Part shown: positions 17,274 to 25,750 of the stretch, one piece after another | Layout: each line of letters starts with the position of its first letter | Position numbering within the stretch: position 1 is the first letter of the stretch | NCBI RefSeq assembly: GCF_000384155.1 | Contig: NZ_KB913031.1 | Span: forward strand, 2,536,961 to 2,600,960 | Origin: Methylophilus sp. 42 | Lineage (GTDB): Bacteria > Pseudomonadota > Gammaproteobacteria > Burkholderiales > Methylophilaceae | DNA: 64,000 bases | Direction of reading: 5' to 3' | Made by a program: the position numbers and the translations under genes | The notes under the pieces: model-generated | Seen by the model: only the letters and a program-made list of their open reading frames with translations | Database searches by the model: none | Told to the model about the DNA's origin: nothing

Positions 17274-17358
17274 TGGTGCCGGGAGCCGGAATCGAACCGG
17301 CACGCCTTGCGGCGCTGGATTTTGAGTCCAGTGCGTCTACCAGTTCCGCCATCCCGGC
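17274..17358 (-). tRNA. tRNA-Leu (anticodon CAA)
   Basis: This 85-nt tRNA folds with acceptor stem GCCGGGA / TCCCGGC, an encoded CCA end, and anticodon stem CTGGA / TCCAG around loop CTCAAAA (anticodon CAA, reading UUG). The variable arm is extended (GCGCCGCAAGGCGT), as in class II tRNAs, and the T loop is GGTTCGATTCC. Its 3' end may have served as an integration site for the AT-rich segment below it. Confidence 0.97.
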
Positions 17359-17371
17359 ATGGGATATAATG

Positions 17372-17400
17372 TTGGACATCTCAAAGACAGCTATTATAAC
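17372..17400 (+). promoter_or_regulatory. Predicted sigma-70 promoter of queA with a near-leaderless transcript
   Basis: TTGGAC (17372-17377), a 17-base spacer and TATAAC (17395-17400) fit sigma-70 boxes with one mismatch each. Transcription would begin about 17406-17408, only about eight bases before the queA ATG. This agrees with the absence of any Shine-Dalgarno sequence there. Confidence 0.45.
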
Positions 17401-17414
17401 CATAATTTTGATTT

Positions 17415-18455
17415 ATGAAAACTCTAGATTTCGATTTTTATCTTCCCGCACACTTAATTGCACAACATCCTCTACCCAACCGTTCAGAAAGCCGCCTGCT
17501 GGAAGTCAATGCCATACAACAGACTATACAGGACAGTTATTTCCGCCAGATTGCCGACCATTTTGAAGCTGGCGATGTGCTGGTCCTCAATGACACCAAG
17601 GTGATCAAAGCCAGGCTGTTTGGGCAAAAAGCCACCGGCGGCCAGATTGAGGTGATGATAGACCGCGTACTGTCTGAACAAGAGGCTTATGCGCAAATCA
17701 AGTCTTCGCGCTCGCCCAAAGCGGGCAGTTTGTTGCATTTGTCGGGCGACTATCAGGCTGAGGTGTTAGGCAGGCAGGCCGATATGTTTCATATCCGCCT
17801 GCTGGGTAATGAGTCCTGGTATGACTTTTTGGAGCAATATGGCCAGTTGCCGCTGCCGCCTTACATTGAGCACAAGGCGGATGCCGCAGATGATACGCGC
17901 TATCAAACCGTGTTTGCCAAGCATGCGGGGGCGGTGGCGGCACCGACAGCTGGCCTGCATTTTGATGAGGCCTTGTTACAGGCGCTCATCAACAAAGGCG
18001 TACATGTGCGATACGTGACGCTGCATGTGGGTGCAGGCACATTCCAGCCGGTGAAAGTGGACAATATTGCCGAGCATCATATGCATAGTGAGGTATATCA
18101 TTTGCCTGAGGAAACGATTAGCACGATTCTCAACGCGCGCGCCAGTGGCAAGCGCGTCACAGCGGTAGGCACAACCTCGCTGCGCACACTGGAGAGTGCG
18201 GCGCATGTGGGTAAGCTATTTGCGCATCATGGTGACACCAATATTTTCATTACGCCTGGGTTTGAGTTCAAGCTAGTGGATAGATTAATCACCAACTTCC
18301 ATCTGCCGAAAAGCACTTTGATGATGCTGGTATCCGCATTTGGCGGCTATGATTTGATGCGCAAGGCTTATGCACATGCGATTGATCAGTCTTACCGTTT
18401 TTTCAGTTATGGCGATGCCATGCTGATTACGCGCGCGCCGTCAGCAAAATCTTAA
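17415..18455 (+). CDS. queA: S-adenosylmethionine:tRNA ribosyltransferase-isomerase
   Basis: This 346-residue cytosolic enzyme makes the epoxyqueuosine side chain at position 34 of tRNAs with GUN anticodons, using AdoMet as ribosyl donor. It matches QueA throughout: an N-terminal FDFYLPAHLIAQHPLPNRSESRLL, GDVLVLNDTKVIKARL, HAGAVAAPTAGLHFDEALL, THVGAGTFQPVK-like VTLHVGAGTFQPVKV and ITNFHLPKSTLMMLVSAF. The length is normal. It begins 57 bases from tRNA-Leu, divergently, with no visible ribosome site. Confidence 0.97.
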   Translation: MKTLDFDFYLPAHLIAQHPLPNRSESRLLEVNAIQQTIQDSYFRQIADHFEAGDVLVLNDTKVIKARLFGQKATGGQIEVMIDRVLSEQEAYAQIKSSRSPKAGSLLHLSGDYQAEVLGRQADMFHIRLLGNESWYDFLEQYGQLPLPPYIEHKADAADDTRYQTVFAKHAGAVAAPTAGLHFDEALLQALINKGVHVRYVTLHVGAGTFQPVKVDNIAEHHMHSEVYHLPEETISTILNARASGKRVTAVGTTSLRTLESAAHVGKLFAHHGDTNIFITPGFEFKLVDRLITNFHLPKSTLMMLVSAFGGYDLMRKAYAHAIDQSYRFFSYGDAMLITRAPSAKS

Positions 18456-18511
18456 ACTTACACGTTAAAATAGAGTCTATCAATCACCAATAAAAACAGG
18501 ATGACGGAGAT

Positions 18512-19384
18512 ATGCAATTCACCCCAAAAACGTTGAGCGCACTGGCACTCTCTTGCCTGACGCTCATCGCCCATGCTGAGATTTTGCCCGAGGCAGAAGT
18601 CGGCGTAAAAATCCCACTGACTAAAAAGCCGACTACGCGCCCGATGGCCGTGGCTTATTTACCCAGCAATCAACACTACTACATTGCTGATGGTGGATTG
18701 GCGCCGATGGGCAGCGAATTTGAAGCGCCGATTTCAAAATCTGAGGTGCATGCGTTTACGGCGGATGGCAGCTATGTCAACTCGGCCAAACCTGGCTATG
18801 ACAATCGTTCACTCTATTACAACCCGAACTCCGGTAAGCTGGAAACCATTACCTATAATATTTCCAGCGCAGTAGGCTTTTCACCTAATACCGGCATTTA
18901 CAGCCTGGATGTCGGTGATAAAGGCGAGCTGTTAGGGACTTCGGGCGACGTCGCCCAGTTCAACCCGGCCTTTGGCGATGCGGGCACCATGCCCAGCTAC
19001 GACCCAGTGAGCAAACACTATTATGCCAAACAGGATAGAGGCAACCTGGTATTTGTCGTCGACTCCAAGCAACGCGAAAAACTGCAGGAAATCAAACTCG
19101 ACTTTGCCAAAGCACAAGTGATGCACGACGATGTCAGTGATCATTACATTGCCTTTACAGGCGTGGCTGGCAATGAGCTAGCCTTGCTGGATATCGATCA
19201 TAAAGCCGTATTGATTTTTGACTTGAATGGTCAGTTTGTCGGCAGAAGTGCGCTGCCTGCAACGATGAAGCTACGCTCACAAAACCACTTTAATGGTCTC
19301 GGATATACCAACGGCATGATGTTTGTCTACCACGAACCAGAAGGTGAGTTTGGTACCTACTATGGCTTTAAAATCGTCAAATAA
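18512..19384 (+). CDS. Secreted protein of unknown function, beta-propeller-like
   Basis: This 290-residue protein starts at ATG 18512, with GGAGAT upstream. A signal peptide (residues 1-22, ending LIAHA) is clear. The mature part has repeated strand-turn motifs (AVAYLPSNQHYYIADGG, IYSLDVGDKGELLGTSG, LVFVVDSKQREKLQEI, LIFDLNGQFVGR) that suggest a six- or seven-bladed propeller of the SMP-30/NHL type. No enzyme family is recognised. It is monocistronic and ends at a strong terminator. Confidence 0.75.
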   Translation: MQFTPKTLSALALSCLTLIAHAEILPEAEVGVKIPLTKKPTTRPMAVAYLPSNQHYYIADGGLAPMGSEFEAPISKSEVHAFTADGSYVNSAKPGYDNRSLYYNPNSGKLETITYNISSAVGFSPNTGIYSLDVGDKGELLGTSGDVAQFNPAFGDAGTMPSYDPVSKHYYAKQDRGNLVFVVDSKQREKLQEIKLDFAKAQVMHDDVSDHYIAFTGVAGNELALLDIDHKAVLIFDLNGQFVGRSALPATMKLRSQNHFNGLGYTNGMMFVYHEPEGEFGTYYGFKIVK

Positions 19385-19401
19385 GTTTGAACGCCAATAA
19401 T

Positions 19402-19430
19402 AAAAAACCGCGCATAAGCGCGGTTTTTTA
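19402..19430. terminator. Bidirectional terminator
   Basis: AAAAAACCGCGC-ATAA-GCGCGGTTTTTT lies between the convergent genes ending at 19384 and 19448. Confidence 0.9.
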
Positions 19431-19447
19431 TTATCTGTTTTATTCGG

Positions 19448-20089
19448 TTATTGACTGGCAACATTCAGCTTGGGTGTATCTAAAGCAGGCGCATAATGCC
19501 AGTGATTACGCCAGGCACCCACTACCAGGTTCGGGTAATCAGGCTTGCCCAGGCTACCGTTATAACGACCCAGCGCACGATAATAATCGCCGCGTTCAAT
19601 ATCCAGGTAATGGCGCAAAATAGTACAGCCGTAACGCAGGTTTAAACGCATATCAAACAGATTGTGCTCGTTGACACCAATCGACTTCACCCAGAATGGC
19701 ATCACCTGCATATACCCACGGGCACCTACGCTGGATACCGCATACTTTTTAAACCCACTTTCAACGTGAATCAGGCCCAACACCATTTGCGGATCCAGCC
19801 CTGCACGTGTGGCTTCGTAGTGTACAGACTTAAGGAAATCTTCACGATATTGCGCATCAGGCATACGCTTGGCTAGGCGGGCGGACATGTCCTGCAACCA
19901 TTGTTGTGCCGACAGCTCGTTATCAAATAACAATCGCGGCGCAGCTAGGTCGCTGACTGACTTTTGCATCAACGCCTTGACGCTATTGGCAAGCGGCTCC
20001 TCTTTTTGGTTGCCAGCCATAGTCGGCGCTGACCATGCACACAGGCCGGCCAGCAAAAAGGCAAACAAAAAGAAGAATGCTTTTTTCAT
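19448..20089 (-). CDS. Lytic transglycosylase (SLT-domain protein)
   Basis: This is a 213-residue protein if it starts at ATG 20089; an ATG at 20113 would add eight residues ahead of the hydrophobic segment. The signal peptide (KKAFFFLFAFLLAGLCAW) places it in the periplasm. The SLT domain (about residues 90-195) keeps the catalytic glutamate in GLIHVESGFKKYAVSSVGARG, followed by YMQVMPFW and LRYGCTILRHYLD. It cleaves peptidoglycan glycan strands to 1,6-anhydro ends. It lies downstream of proS on the same strand. Confidence 0.9.
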   Translation of the reverse strand: MKKAFFFLFAFLLAGLCAWSAPTMAGNQKEEPLANSVKALMQKSVSDLAAPRLLFDNELSAQQWLQDMSARLAKRMPDAQYREDFLKSVHYEATRAGLDPQMVLGLIHVESGFKKYAVSSVGARGYMQVMPFWVKSIGVNEHNLFDMRLNLRYGCTILRHYLDIERGDYYRALGRYNGSLGKPDYPNLVVGAWRNHWHYAPALDTPKLNVASQ

Positions 20090-20153
20090 TGCGTCTATTG
20101 TAATCAAATTCATCCCGCCACAGGCGCCAAACAGAGGGATGAAATCCCTCTAA

Positions 20154-21863
20154 TTACTGACCAAGTTTGTCACGCAAAAAGGTCACACAATCAGTCACTT
20201 GCAAGTTTTGTGCCTCAGCATCGGTACGGCCCTTATATTCGACTTTGCCTTCAGCCAAACCACGGTCACCAATCACCACGCGATGCGGAATACCCATGAG
20301 GTCGCTTTCGGCAAACATGACACCCGGGCGCTCACCACGGTCATCCAGCAACACATCCACACCCGCTTGTTGCAACTGGGCATAGAGGTCAAACGCGGCC
20401 TGTTTTACTGCGTCGCTCTTGTCGAGGCCAATCGGGCAAATCACCACGGCAAACGGCGCCATACTCAGCGGGAAAACAATACCTTTTTCGTCGTTGCCCT
20501 GCTCAATCGCAGCACCGACGATACGTGACACGCCGATGCCATAACAGCCCATTTCCATCACTTGCGTCTGACCATTTTCGTCCAGGTAAGTCGCCTGCAT
20601 GGCTTCGGAATATTTGGTACGCAACTGGAAAATATGGCCGACTTCAATCCCGCGACACAAATCCAAAGTACCCTTGCCATCCGGGCTGGCATCGCCAGTC
20701 ACCACGTTACGGATATCTGCCACGATGGCTGGCTCTGGCAAATCGCGGCCAAAATTCACACCTGCCAGGTGAAACTTAGGTTTATTGGCGCCACAAACGA
20801 AATCACTCATGAGTGTCACGGTTCTATCGGCCACTACGCGCACATTGGCGTTAACGCCAACCGGGCCGATAAAGCCAGGCGGGCAACTCAAGTTGGCACG
20901 GATTTCTTCTTCGGTCGCCAGGCGGAAGTCCTTCACGCCATCTATCTTGCCAAACTTCACTTCGTTAAGCTGGTGGTCGCCACGCAACAAGGCCAGGGTA
21001 AATACGTCATCCACCATCAGCGCAACAGATTTAACGGTTTTGCTCACTGGCACATCCAGCAACTTGGCGACGTCTTCGCAGCTTGTTTGCTTAGGCGTAT
21101 CGACCTCGCGCATGCTTTCGCTGGCGGCCGCACGGCTACCGGTAGCAACCGCCTCGGCCAACTCGACGTTGGCGGCGTAGTCAGACTGCTCGCAATAGGC
21201 CAGTGCATCTTCGCCGCTATCTGCCAGCACGTGAAACTCTTGTGAGCCATCACCGCCAATGGCGCCAGAGTCGGCCTTCACTGCACGGAACTTCAAGCCC
21301 AGGCGCGTGAACACATTGCTGTAAGCCGTGTGCATGCTGTTGTAGGTATTCACCAGACAGTCTGCGCTGGTATGGAAAGAGTAGGCATCTTTCATCAAAA
21401 ACTCGCGCGCGCGCATCACACCAAAACGTGGGCGGATCTCGTCACGGAACTTGGTCTGGATCTGGTAGAAATTCAGCGGCAACTGCTTGTAGCTGCTGAT
21501 TTCCTTGCGCGCGATGTCAGTAATCACTTCCTCATGCGTTGGGCCAAAGCAGAAATCACGCTCATGACGGTCCTGGATTTTCAGCATTTGTGGACCAAAC
21601 ACCGCCCAGCGGCCGGTTTCCTCCCACAACTCTTTTGGCTGCACGGCAGGCATCAGCAACTCCAGCGCGCCAGCCTTGTTCATCTCATCACGCACGATGT
21701 TTTCTACCTTGCGCAGTACACGCAAACCCAGCGGCATCCAGCTATACAAACCGCTGCCCAGCTTTTTGATCAGCCCGGCACGCACCATGAGTTTGTGGCT
21801 GATCAGCTCGGCGTCGGAAGGGGCTTCTTTTTGGGTAGCAATGAAAAATTGTGAGGCGCGCAT
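20154..21863 (-). CDS. proS: Prolyl-tRNA synthetase (bacterial type with editing domain)
   Basis: This 569-residue class II synthetase has the class II core at residues 1-230 and 390-470, with motif 2 region [26 protein letters not shown] and motif 3 region [17 protein letters not shown]. Between them, at ~240-390, sits an INS editing domain that hydrolyses Ala-tRNAPro. The anticodon-binding domain closes the protein ([15 protein letters not shown]-like region near residue 520). Length and order are those of the standard bacterial-type ProS. Confidence 0.98.
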   Translation of the reverse strand: MRASQFFIATQKEAPSDAELISHKLMVRAGLIKKLGSGLYSWMPLGLRVLRKVENIVRDEMNKAGALELLMPAVQPKELWEETGRWAVFGPQMLKIQDRHERDFCFGPTHEEVITDIARKEISSYKQLPLNFYQIQTKFRDEIRPRFGVMRAREFLMKDAYSFHTSADCLVNTYNSMHTAYSNVFTRLGLKFRAVKADSGAIGGDGSQEFHVLADSGEDALAYCEQSDYAANVELAEAVATGSRAAASESMREVDTPKQTSCEDVAKLLDVPVSKTVKSVALMVDDVFTLALLRGDHQLNEVKFGKIDGVKDFRLATEEEIRANLSCPPGFIGPVGVNANVRVVADRTVTLMSDFVCGANKPKFHLAGVNFGRDLPEPAIVADIRNVVTGDASPDGKGTLDLCRGIEVGHIFQLRTKYSEAMQATYLDENGQTQVMEMGCYGIGVSRIVGAAIEQGNDEKGIVFPLSMAPFAVVICPIGLDKSDAVKQAAFDLYAQLQQAGVDVLLDDRGERPGVMFAESDLMGIPHRVVIGDRGLAEGKVEYKGRTDAEAQNLQVTDCVTFLRDKLGQ

Positions 21864-21930
21864 AAAATAACTTTTAATTAGAATCTGAAAGCGCGATTTT
21901 AGCCTTAAACCAGGGCTTAGTCACTCGCGC

Positions 21931-22569
21931 TTATTCGGTGGAATGGTCGTTTGGTGCTTCTCGATGCAAGATGGGGCTATCAGTAGGAATATAGCCCTCC
22001 TTCCACTGCGCCATGGGCACTATCGTTGCCGGGTAACCATTATCGTAAAACCAGCTGTCGACGGCATATTCAGCTTTGCTGTCGACCTCTTTAATCACAG
22101 CAGCGCTATGCGGCCAGCCGGTCAAAAAGAACTTGCGTGTACGTGTGTCTAAAATCTGGTGAAATTGCATCAGGCCAGCCTGCTGAATCAACCGCATATA
22201 GGTAGTGCTGTTGATCGCTTCGTCGTTACAGTCCTGCTGATGCAGGTAGCCGCTGTTATTGAACGTGCCGGCGCGATCAGCGGCAGTGCCTGTCTTGGTG
22301 CCGACAATATCCTCCAGCACACCGATGGCTTGCGCGATGGCTGCGCGCTCAATTTCGGCTGTTTGCGGGGATGGGATAAATAGCCTGGTGACGTTGTCCC
22401 ATTCGGCTGGCGTCAGCCTAAGCACATCAGAATGCGTGCATCCCCCGCCCTGGCAGATTTCAAACGATCCTAGCGAGGGAGTGCTATGGTAAATACGGTT
22501 GATATCGTTAAGGTCTGCGTAGGCCGACAGAGTAAAACTAAAGAATAAGCACGCGATTAGGTAACTCAT
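21931..22569 (-). CDS. Secreted protein of unknown function
   Basis: This 212-residue protein probably starts at ATG 22569, since a signal peptide begins there (SYLIACLFFSFTLSAYA). That start lies 32 bases inside the end of the upstream TPM gene. Conserved-looking blocks include SLGSFEICQGGGC, DCNDEAINSTTYMRLI and AVDSWFYDNGYPATIVP; three cysteines could form disulfides or a thiol active site. No family is recognised. Its overlap with the TPM/LemA genes suggests one transcript. Confidence 0.65.
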   Translation of the reverse strand: MSYLIACLFFSFTLSAYADLNDINRIYHSTPSLGSFEICQGGGCTHSDVLRLTPAEWDNVTRLFIPSPQTAEIERAAIAQAIGVLEDIVGTKTGTAADRAGTFNNSGYLHQQDCNDEAINSTTYMRLIQQAGLMQFHQILDTRTRKFFLTGWPHSAAVIKEVDSKAEYAVDSWFYDNGYPATIVPMAQWKEGYIPTDSPILHREAPNDHSTE

Positions 22570-23047
22570 TACGCGGAACAGCTTCTGGCGGAAAATGTGT
22601 TGCCAGCTGCTCGCCAATCGTTTGTATGCCATACACCACACCTGCTTCAAACTGCCCACTTCTGAACATCCCTTCCATGTGCTGGCAAATGTGCTGCCAC
22701 CCAGCCTCTCCTACATGCCGGTGTATGCCGCGGTCGGCCACAATTTCAACATCATGGTCAGCCAGCAGCAGGTAAATTAACACGCCATTGTTATGCTCGG
22801 TATCCCAAATATTGAAATGGCCGAATAAATTGATCGCACGTTGCCTTGGCGCCAATCTCCGCAGAATAGCATAGGTGGGTAAACCAGACTCGATCACCAC
22901 CCGGATTTCACCCGCATGATGATGCTCGCTTTGTGCAATGGCCAATTCAATCTGCTTGAGTGAATGCTGCGGAAACAAGGCTTTCACATGCCTAGGATGA
23001 CTCCAGGCATGTTTGAACCAGCGTTTGAACGGGTGTACAGGTTTCAT
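22538..23047 (-). CDS. Cytoplasmic TPM-domain protein
   Basis: This 169-residue protein contains a TPM (TLP18.3/Psb32/MOLO-1 phosphatase-like) domain, with HHAGEIRVVIESGL and NNGVLIYLLLADHDVEIVADRGI. Unlike its neighbour it has no signal peptide and no glycine-rich tail. Paired TPM genes after lemA are common in proteobacteria; the role in membrane quality control is not firmly established. The stop overlaps the next gene's start region. Confidence 0.85.
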   Translation of the reverse strand: MKPVHPFKRWFKHAWSHPRHVKALFPQHSLKQIELAIAQSEHHHAGEIRVVIESGLPTYAILRRLAPRQRAINLFGHFNIWDTEHNNGVLIYLLLADHDVEIVADRGIHRHVGEAGWQHICQHMEGMFRSGQFEAGVVYGIQTIGEQLATHFPPEAVPRNELPNRVLIL

Positions 23048-23064
23048 ACGACTCTCAATATTGA

Positions 23065-23934
23065 TTACCAGTCACCGGAGGCACCACCGCCACCAAAGCC
23101 ACCGCCGCCGCCACTGAAAATGTCCGGGCCACGGCTACCACCGGAGTAACCGCCAAAGCCACCAGGATACGCGCCATAGGATCCGCCACCACGCCCGCCC
23201 ATGGCCAGCGTGAACACAAATGCTGCCAAACCGATCAGCCCCATAATCAAGGCTGTCGCGCCTAACCAACCCGCCAAGCCACCCAGCAAACCGCCGGTCA
23301 CCAGGCTACCAGGAAAATCACCCAGCATGCCCTTGAAGATGGCGCCGCCGATAATCGCAGCAAACATCAGGATAGGCAGCATACTCATCCAGTCATCTGC
23401 ATGTGCCTGACGCGCTTGTTTGGTGGGCGCAGGTAACTGCTCGCCCTGAATCAGCTTGATCAAGGTATCCGTCGCCAGATTCAAACCCTGGTAAAACTGG
23501 CCTTGCTTGAACGCAGGTGTAATTTGCTCGCTGATGATACGCTTGGCAATCGCATCTGGAATCGCGCCCTCGAGGCCATAACCGACCTCAATACGCATTT
23601 TCCTATCGTTTTTGGCGACAATAATAATCACGCCGTCATCCTGCTTTTCGCGGCCCACTTTCCAGGCATCAGCCAGGCGGATGCCAAACTGCGAAATTTC
23701 TTCTGGCTGCGTGCTAGGCAATAACAGCACAGCCACTTGGGAGCCAGACTGCTGTGAGAACTGGCTAAGCTTCTGACTCAGGGCGGCTTGCTCCTCAGCG
23801 GACAAGGTCTGTGTCAAATCCGTCACTGCGCTTTGCAGTGGCGGAATATCGACCAGGCCATCGGCTGCCTGGCTGCTTGCGATGCCAAACAGCACGCAGC
23901 AGACAAGCAGGAGTGATTTCCAGCAAGCGGTCAT
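23065..23934 (-). CDS. TPM-domain membrane protein with glycine-rich C-terminus (YgcG-like)
   Basis: This 289-residue protein has a signal peptide (about 1-23, ending SSQAA) and a periplasmic TPM domain (~35-155: SQQSGSQVAVLLLPSTQ, DDGVIIIVAKNDRKMRIEVGYGLEGAIPD). Two transmembrane segments follow (~185-245), then a tail very rich in glycine (GGRGGGSYGAYPGGFGGYSGG). This is the YgcG architecture. It starts 8 bases after lemA, the usual partner. Confidence 0.9.
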   Translation of the reverse strand: MTACWKSLLLVCCVLFGIASSQAADGLVDIPPLQSAVTDLTQTLSAEEQAALSQKLSQFSQQSGSQVAVLLLPSTQPEEISQFGIRLADAWKVGREKQDDGVIIIVAKNDRKMRIEVGYGLEGAIPDAIAKRIISEQITPAFKQGQFYQGLNLATDTLIKLIQGEQLPAPTKQARQAHADDWMSMLPILMFAAIIGGAIFKGMLGDFPGSLVTGGLLGGLAGWLGATALIMGLIGLAAFVFTLAMGGRGGGSYGAYPGGFGGYSGGSRGPDIFSGGGGGFGGGGASGDW

Positions 23935-23942
23935 GTTAGCGA

Positions 23943-24539
23943 TTACTTACCATCACCAAAGTCAACTTTAGGCGCCGTTGAAATCGCTTTTTCATTTTCA
24001 ACTGTAAATGATGGCTTAGGCTGATAACCAAACATCATGGCAGTTAAATTATTAGGGAAACTACGTACGGACACGTTGTACTGCTTCACAGACTCAATAT
24101 AACGGTTACGGGCGACTGTTACACGGTTTTCAGTACCCTCGAGCTGAGCCTGCAAATCGCGGAAGCTGGCATCCGCTTTCAGGTTAGGATAGTTTTCAGA
24201 CACCACCATCAGACGCGACAAGGCACTGGTCAGCTGGCCTTGTGCCGCCTGGAATTTGGCAAACGCATCCGGGTCATTCAGCAACTCAGGCGTGACCTGC
24301 ATACTACCCACTTTGGCACGTGCCTCGGTCACTTCAGTCAGCACTTTTTCTTCATGGCTGGCGTAGCCTTTCACGGTAGACACTAGGTTAGGCACCAAAT
24401 CCGCACGGCGCTGATACTGGTTCAATACCTCAGACCAATTGGCCTTGGTTTCTTCATCCAGACTTTGAAACTGGTTATAACCACAGCCAGACAGGCTTAG
24501 GGTAGCTACCAGCAATAGCATATTTAATAATCGACGCAT
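23943..24539 (-). CDS. lemA: LemA-family lipoprotein
   Basis: This 198-residue protein has a lipobox (LSLSGC, cysteine at residue 19), so it is probably lipid-anchored rather than single-pass as in many LemA proteins. The helical LemA core is clear: NQYQRRADLVPNLVSTVKGY, LMVVSENYPNLKAD and ARNRYIESVKQYN. LemA proteins form helical bundles and are linked to TPM/HtpX-type membrane stress genes. It heads the lemA-TPM-TPM-unknown run. Confidence 0.92.
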   Translation of the reverse strand: MRRLLNMLLLVATLSLSGCGYNQFQSLDEETKANWSEVLNQYQRRADLVPNLVSTVKGYASHEEKVLTEVTEARAKVGSMQVTPELLNDPDAFAKFQAAQGQLTSALSRLMVVSENYPNLKADASFRDLQAQLEGTENRVTVARNRYIESVKQYNVSVRSFPNNLTAMMFGYQPKPSFTVENEKAISTAPKVDFGDGK

Positions 24540-24616
24540 GTCAGACTCCAGTCAAAAAACATAAATTCATCATAAAACCACATCTACTTTATAGATGCGG
24601 GCTAAAAGGCATTTCT

Positions 24617-25270
24617 TCAAGCAGTCACTGCTGCATGCCTGGCCAGCAACAAACACACATCCTGCCAGACTTCACGCTTTAACAAGGAATTTTCCAGCAT
24701 GGCCTGTGGGTGATGAGTAATCACCACCAGCATGTCGCCATAAGTCAATATCTGACCACGAACAGCAGCTATTTCCGCATGATTTGTCGCTAAAAACTGA
24801 TTTGCCTGTTCCAGACCAAACAATACACAAAAGCGGGTGTTCACTTGTGTCAACTGTAACGGCTGTTGGTACAGCGATACCTCCTCAAGCGGCAGTTGCA
24901 AGGCACGCAAAATATTTTGCAACAACTGCTGACTCGGCGCATCACTGGCGTGCGGGCAATAAAGCAGCCACGGCGTTTGCACCAACGGCTCAGCAGCCGC
25001 TTCCGGCAAATTGGGCTCGCTCAATTCAGGCGATGCATCCAGTGGCGCTTGAAGCCTCTCCGCGAGGGATGCTTCAATATTCAGCCCTTCTGTTTCATCT
25101 TCGACAACAGGCGCAGAGACTGGCGCGGCGGTGGCCGCTATAGCAGCTTCCAGCGTGACAACGGGTTCTGCAATCGTCACTGGCGACAAGCTTGCAGGCG
25201 CAGGCAAGCGTGCACGCCAGACTGGCAACAACTCCAGTTCCCGCAACATGTCTTCACGGCTTAAACTCAC
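24617..25270 (-). CDS. HolD-like (DNA polymerase III psi subunit) / UDG-fold protein
   Basis: This 217-residue protein has an N-terminal motif SREDMLRELELLPVWRARLP, a low-complexity Ala/Pro/Glu linker (~25-95), and a C-terminal ~115-residue domain. The ends resemble E. coli HolD: the start matches its QLQQLGITQWSLRRP, QNILRALQLPLEEV matches its DVLRALTVSPDQV, and LENSLLKREVWQDVC matches its TARAALWQQIC. Position supports this, as E. coli holD is next to rimI. The HHP-x-LL end also recalls family 4 uracil-DNA glycosylases, which often follow rimI in betaproteobacteria. The glycosylase Fe-S cysteines and GEAPG active site are absent, so enzyme activity is unlikely. Confidence 0.5.
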   Translation of the reverse strand: MSLSREDMLRELELLPVWRARLPAPASLSPVTIAEPVVTLEAAIAATAAPVSAPVVEDETEGLNIEASLAERLQAPLDASPELSEPNLPEAAAEPLVQTPWLLYCPHASDAPSQQLLQNILRALQLPLEEVSLYQQPLQLTQVNTRFCVLFGLEQANQFLATNHAEIAAVRGQILTYGDMLVVITHHPQAMLENSLLKREVWQDVCLLLARHAAVTA

Positions 25271-25283
25271 CAGGCACTCCTGT

Positions 25284-25745
25284 TCATAATGCCAACCCCA
25301 TTAATACAGCATCTTCGCGGCCAGTTTTGGTGGGATAGTAATTGCGGCGCACGCCCATCTCACAAAATCCCATAGATTCATACAAGGCAATCGCCTTGGT
25401 ATTGCTGACGCGCACCTCAAGAAACATATTAGCCGCTTGATGACGCTGCGAAACATCGACCATATGCGCCAACAAAGTACGTCCAAGGCCCTGGCCCTGA
25501 AATGGCTTGGCAATGCTGAGATTGAGCAAATGCGCTTCGTCCAGCACCATCATCACCAAGGCATAGCCAACAATATCCTCGGCAATCTCCATCACCCAGG
25601 CACTATACCCGGCATTGAGTGAATCGTTGAAGTTTCCCAATGTCCATGGATGACTATAAATCGTCGGCTCAATCCGGCTAATCGCAGCCAGGTCGTCATA
25701 AGACATCGGGCGGAACGTGACGTGCTGTTGGGGCAAGGCGCTCAT
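25284..25745 (-). CDS. rimI: Ribosomal protein S18-alanine N-acetyltransferase
   Basis: This 153-residue GNAT-fold enzyme acetylates the N-terminal alanine of ribosomal protein S18. The acetyl-CoA loop is seen as PFQGQGLGRTLL (Q/RxxGxG/A), followed by the C-terminal NTKAIALYESMGFCEMGVRRNYYP. It starts 5 bases after tsaB and is followed at 13 bases by the HolD-like gene. Confidence 0.93.
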   Translation of the reverse strand: MSALPQQHVTFRPMSYDDLAAISRIEPTIYSHPWTLGNFNDSLNAGYSAWVMEIAEDIVGYALVMMVLDEAHLLNLSIAKPFQGQGLGRTLLAHMVDVSQRHQAANMFLEVRVSNTKAIALYESMGFCEMGVRRNYYPTKTGREDAVLMGLAL

Positions 25746-25750
25746 ATCAG

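Noticed and set aside
17261-17566. Open frame running through tRNA-Leu into queA.
   Set aside because: Its first half is the antisense of the tRNA and the rest is an alternative frame of queA.
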